DNA of 20,163 nt from Ectocarpus siliculosus (lineage: Eukaryota > Sar > Phaeophyceae > Ectocarpales > Ectocarpaceae). The position numbers were made by a program, and so were the translations under genes. Shown here piece after piece: positions 1 to 8,741 of the stretch (the stretch's first letter is position 1; each line of letters starts with the position of its first letter). The stretch is taken from NCBI GenBank assembly GCA_000310025.1, contig FN648645.1, positions 82,654 to 102,816 on the forward strand. The letters run 5' to 3'. The notes under the pieces were generated by a model that was given only the letters and a program-made list of their open reading frames with translations, had not been told where the DNA came from and ran no database searches.

Positions 1-600
1 GTAGGGTATAGGGTAGAGTAGGGTTTGGGTTCGGTCGTTCGGTCGGTCGGGCGGTCGGTCGTGTTCGGTTTGTCCGTCGATCGGGCGGCCTGATTCGAAC
101 GGACTTCTTCGTGGTCGCTCGTCTCCTGTGCGTCACGTTTCTATGTACTACATGTTTGTGGCGTAGTATTTGTGCGCGTTGCCAAATTGCTGTGTGGTTC
201 TTTGGAGAGGTCTTCATTGGGGTGTCGTGTTTGTTGAAAGTGCCGCCCTGCATGTTGCAGTCGGTTCACTTGGGATCGGGCGGATTTTGGGGGTTGTGTT
301 CTTGCTCTAGGTGTTTTGATGGGTTCGTCTTTACCCGACCGACCGTATCCTGTTGGGTTGAATAAATTGGGTTGGGTCGGGTTGGATTGGTCCGTGTTGG
401 CCGTCTGGGTTCGGTCTTGGGGGGGGGGCTGGTTTAGTTTGGTATGGTTGTGTTGTGTTGTGTTGGGATTGGGTTGGGGTTGGGTCGCCGCCGCCGAGGC
501 TTAGCCGCCGTCTCTTCGTCGTTCGTCGCCGTTGGATTGGTTTGAGGGTTGGGTTTTGGGTAGGGTAGGGTAGGGTTGTGTCGGTCGGGCGGTCGGGTAG
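1..600. repeat. G/T-rich low-complexity region with TAGGG-like and GGTC-like repeats
   Basis: The plus strand is strongly enriched in G and T. Positions 1-30 carry irregular GGGTA/GGGTTT runs. Positions 33-66 are an imperfect tetranucleotide array of the GGTC/TCGG type, which reappears near 580-597. Positions 546-575 hold five G-triplets separated by TT, TTTT or TA, including four successive TAGGG-type units. Positions 465-484 hold four G-runs separated by two or three bases, and 419-428 is a run of ten Gs. The short open frames here are low-complexity and lack any protein character. The pattern resembles a degenerate subtelomeric or interstitial telomere-like tract, but there is no regular TTAGGG array, so that reading is only an inference. 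Confidence 0.6.
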
Positions 601-698
601 TGTACAACGAGCGGGCACTCAACCAGCAAATAAATCACAAAAAAACGAAAACAACTGAACAAAGCGTTTGTAGCGGGCAGCACGCAGGACCCTCTTGC

Positions 699-1115
699 TC
701 AGTTCACCCGAACGGCCTTGCCCGCCCATGGTGAGACATACAGGCAACAGTCACGGCTGACTTGTGTCGGCCACACAAGGTGTAATCTGCCCGAACCAAC
801 CCGGTGTGGTGTGAGAAAGTGGTTCATACATTCCCTACCGCACGATGCTGGAGCCCCCCACGAGATTTGCACTGTAGGGAGCTGCAGCACTGCTGTATTT
901 GGCTCGAGATGAGCATTTGAGACAGGGTCGAACAATGCGTGGGGTATGCGAATGGAAGGCCCACCCACACAAGGATATCGTCTGACAGGCAATCGTTGTA
1001 CATTAAGAACGCAAAACGCTACATGACCCCCTATGGTGGTCATATGACAAGCCCAGTCCCGTAATGTCGACCAAGAAAGTGGCCATGAACAAGCCAGCAA
1101 CCATTGCAACAACAC
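699..1115 (-). CDS. uncertain 138-aa open frame downstream of the FNIP-like gene
   Basis: An uninterrupted minus-strand frame of 138 codons starts about 180 bases beyond the 3' end of the FNIP-like gene on the same strand. The first 15 or so residues are hydrophobic and Trp/Leu-rich, which could pass for a signal peptide. The rest is Cys-, Pro- and His-containing without a recognisable domain. I see no polyadenylation or splice signal that proves it is a gene. It could equally be a chance frame in the 620-1290 interval, in which I see nothing else that is clear. Confidence 0.18.
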   Translation of the reverse strand: MLLQWLLACSWPLSWSTLRDWACHMTTIGGHVAFCVLNVQRLPVRRYPCVGGPSIRIPHALFDPVSNAHLEPNTAVLQLPTVQISWGAPASCGRECMNHFLTPHRVGSGRLHLVWPTQVSRDCCLYVSPWAGKAVRVN

Positions 1116-1293
1116 TATTGGGGAAGAAAAAAATCGTACGAACGCACGCTAGCACGCGATTGACATTGGCTCCCCCCTCCGTCCGTCTCCTGGGGGGGCC
1201 GGGTGGTCTGTCCTACTACAAACCCCGAGCTACCTACTCACTTGACGTGAGACACTTACTTGTTTTTCCAAGAAGGAAAGGCTCCCCTTGTCA

Positions 1294-2840
1294 CTAGGGT
1301 GAGCGAGTCACGACCACCCCCCGCCGCAAATGTACCCTCTCCACTGACTTTGGCCACACGCAGTTTTTCACGAAGATGTCATCTTCAGACATCCCCTCAA
1401 ACCGCAGGTCGACTATAGCTGAAGTCCACGTAATTCGGGCTAGGTCCTCCCTGTAGCTCGCCCCAAATGACATATCCTTGAGGGTTCGAGGCCATAACTG
1501 TCGACCAAAAATGGGCTGGGCGTACTTTCGTCCGAAGACAAGCGATTGCAGCCGAGGTGGCAACTGCGCACGGCGAAACTTTCCATTAAACTCGCCCCCA
1601 AGCACCAACTTCTGCAGGCTCTGCGGCAAAGTTACACGTTGGAATCCTGGGCCCACTCCCCCCCCTACCTCGAGCTCGAGCAGTGTGGGCGGCCACTGCG
1701 TGCGAGAAAGCGACTCACACTCGGCAAAACGATCTCCGAACTTAATTACCTCCAAGGAGCGGGGCCATTCCACAGCATGTACTTTCTGGTTGAATGCCAA
1801 CTTGAACGAGATAACTCTGATGGCATACGATTTCCATCGAACGTTGTTCAAGGGTCGGTTGAAAGACTCTCTAAACACGACAACCTCGAGCCCGTGAGGG
1901 AGGCTCACTCCCCCATACTCTGGTTCCACCCCCCCCCGAGATCGAGACGTTGAAGCCGAGGAGGCAACACTGCGTCGTCCAGGCTCTGCCGGAACCCTGC
2001 ACCGGTCTCTAGACTGATCAATCCCTCAGGCCAATCATTGGCGGTCGACATCAACGGCTGGTTAAACCTCATCCCAAACGTCAACTGTTGCAATGATTTT
2101 GGCCAAGTCACCCCCGCGATAGGCCTGTTGAACCATCCTCCAAGAAATACGTACTTCACGCAGCCGGGCAGGTCAAGCTGTTCAATGTGTTGGTTGAATT
2201 GTCCTTCTACCATGAGTTCCACCAAATATGAAGGCCAGCGGACCCTGCCAATTGGCCGGTCGAAACTCCCATTCGGGCCGCCTCCCAATGACATCTTCTT
2301 CACTGTTTCCGGGAACTGTACGCCCTCAATCGACATGTCAAAGGACCCGTGAAAATTGAGGACAACCAAACGGTGGGGCAACTTAAGCCCGTCCAAACCC
2401 TCTCCAACAGAGGCAAGAATGTTGGCCTCGATTGACAACCATTTGACGCCGCGCATGTTTTCTTGTAAATCGTCAAAGTCGCACGTCATGGCATCGTATG
2501 CTCTCCACACCATCCTGAGCGCTGACGCGGCAGGGAGTTCACGCACTCTTGCCTCTATTTCGGCTGAGTCTACAGAGTATCTGCCCTGGTATTCATGTCC
2601 GAAAACCGTAGTCCGGTGCAGTGCATCCACCGAGGTGTTGTCGTTTACGACTACATTCGCAACAGGCGCGCCTCTGGCAACATGGCTGATGGTTGTGGAC
2701 ACGAGGTCTAGCTGCCCGGTCGAGGTGAACCACGATGTTTCTTCCTCGTCGATTTGTAGGAGGGCGACGTGCAGGGCGCGCGCCATGAGACCTTCGCGGA
2801 TAGCTTCAGGTGTAGGACGACCTGAGCGTGCATCGGGCAT
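1294..2840 (-). CDS. FNIP-like repeat protein, interrupted by a frameshift
   Basis: This appears to be one intronless gene read as two overlapping frames: 2840-1905 (311 codons) and 1929-1294. Residues 1-150 are non-repetitive, acidic and Ser/Thr-rich. From about residue 154 on, the protein is a run of about 16 units of roughly 22 residues. The consensus is a W/L-P start, then x-x-L-x-x-L-x-F/L-G, then an FNQP-type turn and a short V-ended tail. Clear turn motifs are FNQPL, FNRPI, FNRPL and FNQH. FNIP repeats are a relative of leucine-rich repeats found in Dictyostelium, stramenopiles and giant viruses, and generally serve protein binding. No kinase, F-box or membrane segment is visible. Seven units are in the first frame and about nine in the second, and the seventh is cut at residue 311 by a TGA. 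The repeat period resumes exactly in the other frame, so one G appears to be missing from the G-run at 1910-1914. This is either an assembly error or a young pseudogene. The start at 2840 is the first ATG of the long frame. Confidence 0.75.
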
Positions 2841-3035
2841 GCAGGGTACAAGAGAGCGACATGGTACGCTTAGGGTTACGACTTTAATGGTGAAACTACA
2901 TTGTGACGGTCAATGTTTAGCACACCTGCTTGAACGGCACGGCCAGCGTTCACGTGGTGTTTATGCACGGCCCGGGAGAGAGGGTCAAAAGTAAACTCTG
3001 CAGGCGACATACGCACACAGGCTCGGACGCCTATT

Positions 3036-4867
3036 TTATCGCGGAGCTTCGACAAGGCGGCAGGCATATAATATTTGCGGACGCTTTAGCTGCCAAACAA
3101 TGAGTTCCAGGAAGAAACGGAGTTAGGCGGGTGTGCGTTGGGCAGGGGTTACCCTAATCTGAATCAGGACAGGGGTATGCGTGAGGGTTTCTTTGAGAAG
3201 TTGTAAGCCTGAATGGTTCCACCAACGTTGATAGCATACCTGAGACACACACGTGGTAGGAAAGTAGAAAGCGTACAAGCTCGTGTCGAGCATTCTTTGG
3301 GCATAGAAATTGAAAACGTTCGCCGATAGCATGTTGAGGAAAGGCTGGGCTGTCTGACGTAGGGTTAGGTGCCTGCATGCTGCATTTTCTTCCCGGCGAA
3401 CTCATGCTCATGGATCCCCTATACAAAAAAATAACTCATGCCTCTCATCCAGTAACACACGCACCTCGACCTGTTTTGAGGCCCTCATGAAGAACATACA
3501 AGGCAAGCCTCCCATGTTAAAACAAGTACCTGCTCAACAATGAAACATTTCCATCCACGAGAATGAACACCATCATTACTAAACAACACTAATGTCTTAC
3601 CTGTAGGCCGAGAGTCAGGACCAGAGTCTGGACCCGAGTCAGCATCCGAGGCAGTAACCGAGTCAGGAACCGAGGCAGGGTCCGATTCAGGACCGGGAAC
3701 ATCCACAGGCCATGAACGGCATGTCAGTTGCCGGGGGTCGAACACGTCCTCCCCTGGCCAGTCCATGTTCGCCTTTTTCAGCGCGCGAGAGATGAGCTCC
3801 CCGGGATAGCCCCTGTTAACGCCATGGAAAGGTTCCTCAATCCGTTAGTCAAGTGTTTGTTGCCACGGTTAAGGAAGTGGATGGAAACACATTAGAGGTG
3901 ACGCGGGGCAGATGGACAAGCCTCGCCTTGGCCTGGTATTGTAGAGGTAGCGGCCGCGAAGAACGCGCTCGCAGCTCAAGTGTCCACGCAGGGGTCCTAA
4001 CCAAACCGCTTGACGCGCGCATATATCCTGCCTGCTGTTACAGTAGTAATCGGAGAGGATGATGAGGAAAATGCCTCACCATGTTTTCCTGACATCCACG
4101 GAGCCGCTGACGTTGGACGCCCCGTCGAAAATTCGTGCCATCCAGTAATTCGCCACGTGAGAAGCACGGAACTCCATCTGGCCCTCAGTTTCGCCAATGC
4201 CGTATTCGGCGAGAAGTTCTTCCAATATCCCTTCCGCCTGTTACGAGTGAAGGCGAGCCCCCCCCCCGGAGAGTAGGATGGGAAAAATTGGTTAGGGATC
4301 GTCATCAGTCTCAATATGGGATCCAATACCTAAGGTCGGGGAAGAGACACAGGCAATCTGGAATAGAAGAGGAGAGGTGACAAGGACCAGGGGATGCAGG
4401 TACAAATTTAGGACTGGGGTCGTTGTCCTTCGGGCACATAGTCGAGGATATATTGAAAAGTAGATGGTGAAGGCGACAGCTTCACACGTGGGTGCGGCAA
4501 CTAGTTAAAAGACCGTGTTCGTGGACTCGAGGAATGCTGTTGTACAAGACGGAGAGCTAGTACGTAGGGGGGGGTAATGGTCCGCAGGTGACGACTTAAA
4601 ATCTTGCAGTAGTCTACGCACGATGCCTTGAAAGGAACGAGACACGCCTTCCAGGCGGCAACGCAACAACCCAGACTGCGTTCATTGACTTTGGGAGGGG
4701 AACTATTTTCTGACGGCTACCGACCATGCACCCGCTCCCGCTGGCAGTGTGCTGTTGCACATGAACGGCGTGGGAACACGAACAACACCTACCTGCCCTT
4801 CTCTGCTGGAACGCTGCAAAAGCAGCATTACCTTGCAGTACCGCCAAACGATCGGCACCTCACATGG
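3036..4867 (-). CDS. spliced gene of unknown function (at least five exons, 5' end not found)
   Basis: The exons inferred on the minus strand are 4867-4793, 4237-4080, 3812-3601, 3349-3240 and 3089-3036. Each is bounded by AG and GT: donors GTAGGT, GTGAGG, GTAAGA and GTATGC; acceptors after GTGTCAG, TAACAG, TTAACAG, GACAG and TTGGCAG. The phases agree at every junction (0, 2, 1, 0), which would be unlikely by chance. The product is at least 202 residues. Exon 4237-4080 is rich in Glu/Ala/Gly and includes YGIGETEG and HVANYWMARIFDG. Exon 3812-3601 starts with GYPGELISRALKKAN and ends in a low-complexity stretch of PDS/SDP-like repeats. Exon 3349-3240 contains LNMLSANVFNFYAQRM, which faintly recalls the N-terminal part of Ulp1-type peptidase domains, but the His/Asp/Cys catalytic residues are not visible, so I assign no function. 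The first exon listed and the last (18 codons to a TAA) are the least certain. Confidence 0.5.
3607..3700 (-). repeat. degenerate 12-18-bp coding repeat (Pro-Asp-Ser rich)
   Basis: Within exon 3812-3601, variants of a unit like CCGAGTCAGGA on the plus strand recur about eight times. On the coding strand they give a run of PDS, SDP, ESD and ASD triplets. Such hydrophilic, probably disordered linkers vary readily in length. The repeat keeps the frame open and sits immediately before the GTAAGA donor. Confidence 0.6.
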
Positions 4868-5750
4868 CTGACACAGACATAAATAAATGCACAGCAGTGA
4901 GTGGTGGTAGCTTTCACGAAAGCACCTGTAGTGCAGGTGCTGCAGGTGCTGTAATGGCAATGGGTAATCTAGGACCTTTATGGTGGCAGTGCGTGCAGGC
5001 ATGCATGCGCTGGCACCGGTTTGTTGCGCAATGAATCCTGGTTTTATTAGGAGTTTTGGTTTTTGGCACTTGTTGACACGGCAGCTATAGATTTGATTCC
5101 AGGTGACCCCTGCCCAGGCACAGAAGCATCAGAAAAAACAAAGGGATCCGCGACGAGCTGTGTTCATGCTTCGTTTTGGATGGTGAGATTAACACCGACC
5201 CGGGGGCTGTAGTACGCTCAGTAAAGCGGGAGCAAAAGTCCTGCATCTATCTGTTGTGCCCCAGTCTCCTATTTTTCTTGTTTGCGGTTCCTTTGCACCA
5301 GCAGTAGAAGCACAGACCAATACCGATGCTGATAATATCCCTTCCAACAGCAACGACGATGTCATCCGTAACAATCTGTGTGTTTGTCTTCCTTCCCTGT
5401 CTGGTGCTGTCTTGCCCCTCGAAGCAATAATTGCTGCGTGTTTACCTGAGTGCTTCCTCCGTTTCTCCTGGCTCGAACCGAACAACAGCTTTTTGTTGCG
5501 CGTGTGCCTGGTGTTGCTGTTTCGTCTGTGTGCGTGTCCGTGTATCTCTCGAACGACTCCCAGGAACGACGGCAAAAACTATCCGGATAAATGTCTGTCA
5601 AGCACGCGGCCATCTATTGTCGGAGCGCGTGAGGTCGTCTCTGATTTCTTCGTGCGAACAAAAATAAAAACAATTACCGTGGTCTCCCACAAGCATATCT
5701 AGTAAACTACCAACAGCGGCTGGCACTGCTGGATTCGTGCATGGATGGAT
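4868..5750. other. interval without a supportable gene
   Basis: Open frames of 128-148 codons exist on both strands at about 5189-5702, but they overlap one another, are Cys/Leu-rich or Arg/Thr-rich, and show no domain. The 5' exons of the gene ending at 3036 probably lie here. A possible short exon around 4930-4955, between a TTACAG acceptor and a GTGCTT donor, is too small to support. Nothing else is evident. Confidence 0.4.
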
Positions 5751-6113
5751 ACCGCTGCTCTATGGTGAGCAATACCATGTCAACCCTGTTGTGTGCCGAG
5801 CAAAATGTGTATTCAGCGAAGGAAACGTACTCCTCTTCGCGATGACACCACGATTAGAACAAGCGAATATTAATCGGATCTTCTTTTCACCGTTCCGTGA
5901 AAAAAAACGGTTTTTTTTCGTTGCGTTAACAATACCACCCTACCTATTGTTAACGGTTAACGGTGAAAAGAAGATTTATTATTCCTTAATCCGATTATTT
6001 TTCGCTTGTTCTAATCGTGATGTCATCGCGAAAAGTTCGTTTCCTTCCCTGAATACAAGTTTTTCTCGGCACACAACAGGTTGACATGGTATTGCTCACC
6101 ATAGAGCAGCGGT
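5751..6113. mobile_element. 363-bp foldback / MITE-like element with long terminal inverted repeats
   Basis: The two ends are inverted copies of each other: ACCGCTGCTCTATGGTGAGC at 5751 and its complement ending at 6113. The similarity continues inwards for about 150 bases per arm, with scattered mismatches and small indels, through matching CGCGATGACA and GATTAGAACAAGCGAA blocks. The centre (about 5895-5965) is A/T-rich and holds a second, nested palindrome around GTTAACAATA..TATTGTTAAC. There is no transposase frame. The structure fits a non-autonomous foldback DNA element or MITE. I could not see a convincing target-site duplication (left flank ATGGAT, right flank GAAAGC), so the exact borders and superfamily are unknown. 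Confidence 0.8.
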
Positions 6114-6303
6114 GAAAGCGCAATAAACAGCACCCGACACAGAGGACAACACACTTTGAAAGATCCCGTCCACCTGGCCTGCTGTTTCCTGCTGTTTTCA
6201 GTTTTCAGCAACAGCAGGCGCAGGGCAGAGTGTCGCCACCTGGGTGTTGCTTGCGATTTCTCCAGTTTGCCAGCTCATTGTTCACGGTTGCAACTCCCAT
6301 CTT

Positions 6304-6690
6304 TGACCACCACCTGACCATGACTGACCATGGTTAACCATGGTCAACCATGGTGGTTGACCATGGCTGACCGTGGTCGACCATGGTCAGCCATGGGTAA
6401 CCATGGTGGTTAACCATGGTTAACCATGGTCAGCCATGGTCCACCATCGTTGGTTAACCATGGCTGACCATGGCTAACCATGGACATTGTGCATGGTCAG
6501 CCATGGCTGACCATAGTTCATGGTCAACCATGGTTTTCCATCAACCATGACTGACCATGGTCAGCCATGGTCAGCCGTGGTTAAGCATGGTTGACCATGG
6601 TTGACCATGGTTGACCACCATGGTTAACCATGGTGAATGTGACCATGGTTGACCATGGTTAACTATGGTGGTTAACCATGGTTAACCATG
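6304..6690. repeat. CCATGG-centred palindromic minisatellite
   Basis: About 390 bases are built almost wholly from CCATGG (more than 20 copies), joined by short linkers such as TTAA, TCAA, TGA, TCAG and TGG. Typical segments are ACCATGGTTAACCATGGT, which is a perfect palindrome, and GACCATGGTTGACCATGG. The spacing between CCATGG cores is mostly 9-11 bases, with a few longer insertions and decayed copies (CCGTGG, CTATGG, CCATAG). Nearly any part can pair with any other part. No protein frame makes sense here. The flank at 6114-6303 holds nothing recognisable. Confidence 0.85.
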
Positions 6691-6943
6691 GCGAAAGTGC
6701 CGATGATGTACATGACTGAAAATAGGGGTAGCAAGTGGTTCTCATGAGAAACTGCCTTACTCGGTATTACGGCCAACAACCGTATATTTCTATTCCAAGG
6801 TGCACATCAATTTCCCGAGGAAAAAAAAAGAAAAGGGTGGTGGGAAGAAAACGATGGCGCAGAGAAGAATCGAATCCACTCCTGTCTCACAGCAGTTGGT
6901 TGCTCAAGATATCACGCCCCCTGGACCAATTTCCAAACCCTGT

Positions 6944-7318
6944 TTACTCCCCAGCAGAAGAGGTGGCGGTGCCGGAAATGGTGGCATTGGAACTGCCCAG
7001 TCTAAAACTTTCCGAAAATGTATCGTTTGACTTTGGCATATCATCGTCTTTGTCGCGGTAAATAGAGGTGCGAAATTCGGTTAAGGTGGGTGTGGTATCT
7101 TGTGCAACCTATGGTAGTCAATTCTTGCTTTCAAAACGAACGCATGTTTACAATATTGCGACGTGTGGACGACCCTGTGTCAATCGGACAATTTGTCAAA
7201 AAACAGTTAAGGGCAGGGCGTCGGCTGATGATGCCTCTGGACGGTTCACGCGGTCTATGCTAGGCATGTGTGTGGACACGTCACAGCCGACATGCGCGTT
7301 GTCACAAAATACTGATAT
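6944..7318 (-). CDS. 3' exons of an unrecognised spliced gene
   Basis: Two minus-strand exons join in phase. Exon 7318-7205 follows a TAATATTAG acceptor and gives 38 codons including CDNAHVGCDVSTHMP. Exon 7108-6944 follows a CTACCATAG acceptor and gives 54 codons plus a TAA stop, including TEFRTSIYRDKDDDMPKS and a Ser/Thr/Gly-rich end. The exon bodies are free of stops, polar and varied in composition, unlike the shadow frames on the plus strand. The donor of the first exon is weak (ACT|GTTTTT); CGC|GTGAAC is an in-phase alternative. No domain is recognisable. More 5' exons probably lie between 7400 and 8600. One candidate is the Ala/Pro/Cys-rich frame at 7619-7401, but I could not find splice sites that connect it. 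Confidence 0.4.
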
Positions 7319-7400
7319 CTAATATTACAAGCACAACCCCCGCAAAAAAACGTTGAAGAATGACGAAGTGCCTACAGCAGCAGCATGTACATCCCCCGCC

Positions 7401-7619
7401 CTAAACAATGTCTAATGAGGCTGGGCGCTGATTGACGCCTTCGGGATAATTCCCCGTTGTACATGATGAAGAAAAGCTGCATGCGCGCAGTAGGCCCAGA
7501 GCCATTGGGTGTGCAGGACCAACTGCTGGTGTCTGAGCACATGTAACAACACTACATGCTGAGTTCGCGCCTCCCGCAGGGGACACAGGGGGATCCACAA
7601 CACACAACTTTCCCTTCAT
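7401..7619 (-). CDS. possible 5' exon, unknown product
   Basis: This 72-codon minus-strand frame has a protein-like, Ala/Pro/Val-rich composition and ends in TAG at 7401. It lies just upstream of the exons at 7318-6944 on the same strand and could contribute to that gene. No good GT donor was found before its stop, so it is only a candidate. Confidence 0.2.
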   Translation of the reverse strand: MKGKLCVVDPPVSPAGGANSACSVVTCAQTPAVGPAHPMALGLLRACSFSSSCTTGNYPEGVNQRPASLDIV

Positions 7620-8045
7620 TCACCCTTCTTTGCTACCATCCAGGTAAAACTGCAGGGGATAGCTTACCTAAGCACAAACTGCTGCCGGCATGTCGCTCTC
7701 TCTTGTCCGCGAGCGCCGTTGGTTGTAGAAGCTCGTCTTGCCGCTCTTAGCAGCACAAGTGCGGCGGGTTAGCCGCGGCGGCTGCCGTGCCCCAAGTCGG
7801 AGCATCTAGAGATAGTAGCCTGTTGCCTTGGGCACGAAAGGAATGCCATCAGTCTAATCGCTATTCGTCTTGGCACGCTGCGGCCTCTGGTCGCCTGTGT
7901 CAAGGCTGGTCATGTGGAAACGAGGGCACGCAGGCCACAACGCAACACACCACCACACACAAAGCAAACCCACCAACAGGGGGCTCGCTGGTTCGAATGC
8001 ACACACCCCACTCTAGCTTTCCATCTGTCTGGCGGGATCGGTTGC

Positions 8046-8260
8046 CAACTGCTTCCCAACCCGTATCTTCGGTGCTTTCACCACCAGGAGGTCTGGCCTA
8101 AGGTTGTAGCTGCTTCCCAACCTATTGGGTCTGTGTTTGTACAACCAGGAGGGCTGACCAAGGTTGTGACAGCCCTCCCAACCTTCCGCACCCAGCCTTG
8201 TACAACCAGGAGGGCTGGCCAAGGTTGTGCTGCCTCGCAACCCCCCTCGACAACCTGCCC
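8046..8260. repeat. 61-bp tandem repeat, about 3.5 copies, with internal inverted repeats
   Basis: The block ACAACCAGGAGGGCTG occurs at 8141 and 8202, with a diverged copy ACCACCAGGAGGTCTGG at 8080, giving an exact 61-base period. A partial leading copy at 8051 matches 8112 (GCTTCCCAACC). Each unit also contains inverted words: GGAGGGCTG with CAGCCCTCC, and AAGGTTG with CAACCTT, best kept in the 8141-8201 copy. A further relative of the CTCCCAACCT word appears near 8276. Copies differ by several substitutions. No coding frame is convincing across it. Confidence 0.8.
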
Positions 8261-8281
8261 GACATTGGGGGTGCTCCCAAC

Positions 8282-8608
8282 CTACCCCCAAATGTGTACT
8301 TTGGCCACCTGTGTATTCCGGTAATACTCCTCAAGTGCATACCTACGTGCTGTGTTACAGCAGTACCAATACTTATGCCTGACATTGAGTATTCCAAAAG
8401 TAAATACTATTGCGGTGGAGCGAGCGAGGCCGACCCACACACCAGCCTCTGCTGGGGGCGTCAGCAGGGGAGGGGAAGACGTTACGGCGGCATACCCGAG
8501 GGCACGCGGGCTTGCGATGAGCTCTTGCGCAGCAGCCTCTGCAAGCGTGGGGCACTTCCCACAATGCGCGCGGCACCATAACAACGCAATCAGTGTGAGG
8601 GGCGGCAC
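8282..8608 (-). CDS. uncertain Ala-rich open frame
   Basis: This 108-codon frame on the minus strand has a fairly protein-like first 70 residues, with an Ala/Leu/Pro-rich middle containing CPTLAEAAAQELIASPRALG. It could be an internal exon of the gene whose end lies at 6944. It overlaps plus-strand frames of similar length, no splice pair could be fixed, and its 3' part runs into the tandem-repeat flank. It is kept only as a candidate. Confidence 0.2.
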   Translation of the reverse strand: MPPLTLIALLWCRAHCGKCPTLAEAAAQELIASPRALGYAAVTSSPPLLTPPAEAGVWVGLARSTAIVFTFGILNVRHKYWYCCNTARRYALEEYYRNTQVAKVHIWG

Positions 8609-8741
8609 TGTCGCCGGCGTCGTGAAAGCAATGGGTACGTAAAATATGGTGAGGGCGACGTCGTCGGCGGACTACCGCAAGCCCGATCGCGTAGCGCGAA
8701 AAACACCCCGTGATAGGACTCAAGAATAACAAACGTAGAGC

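Noticed and set aside
3240-3349. Ulp1/SUMO-protease assignment from the NVFNFY motif.
   Set aside because: Only one short motif resembles the family and no catalytic His, Asp or Cys block follows in the inferred exons.
5160-5220. Plus-strand segment reading LDGEINTDPGAV, reminiscent of the NPGP (2A-like) motif of some retroelement proteins.
   Set aside because: The conserved Asn-Pro-Gly-Pro core is absent (TDPGA), the frame is short and there is no adjacent endonuclease or reverse transcriptase sequence.
5256-5702. A 148-codon plus-strand frame.
   Set aside because: Cys/Leu-rich without domain, opposed by a 128-codon frame on the other strand; neither shows splice or start support.
6304-6690. 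CRISPR-like array.
   Set aside because: The units are palindromic minisatellite copies with linkers of a few bases, not repeats separated by unique spacers, and the context is eukaryotic.
6850-6900. Possible antisense tRNA T-loop (GATTCGATTC).
   Set aside because: The flanking bases cannot form the 5-bp T-stem and no acceptor or anticodon arm is present.
6735-7061. A 108-codon plus-strand frame and an overlapping 76-codon one.
   Set aside because: Both overlap the minus-strand exon 7108-6944, which has a clean acceptor, a stop and better phase logic; the plus frames begin in Lys/Arg low complexity.
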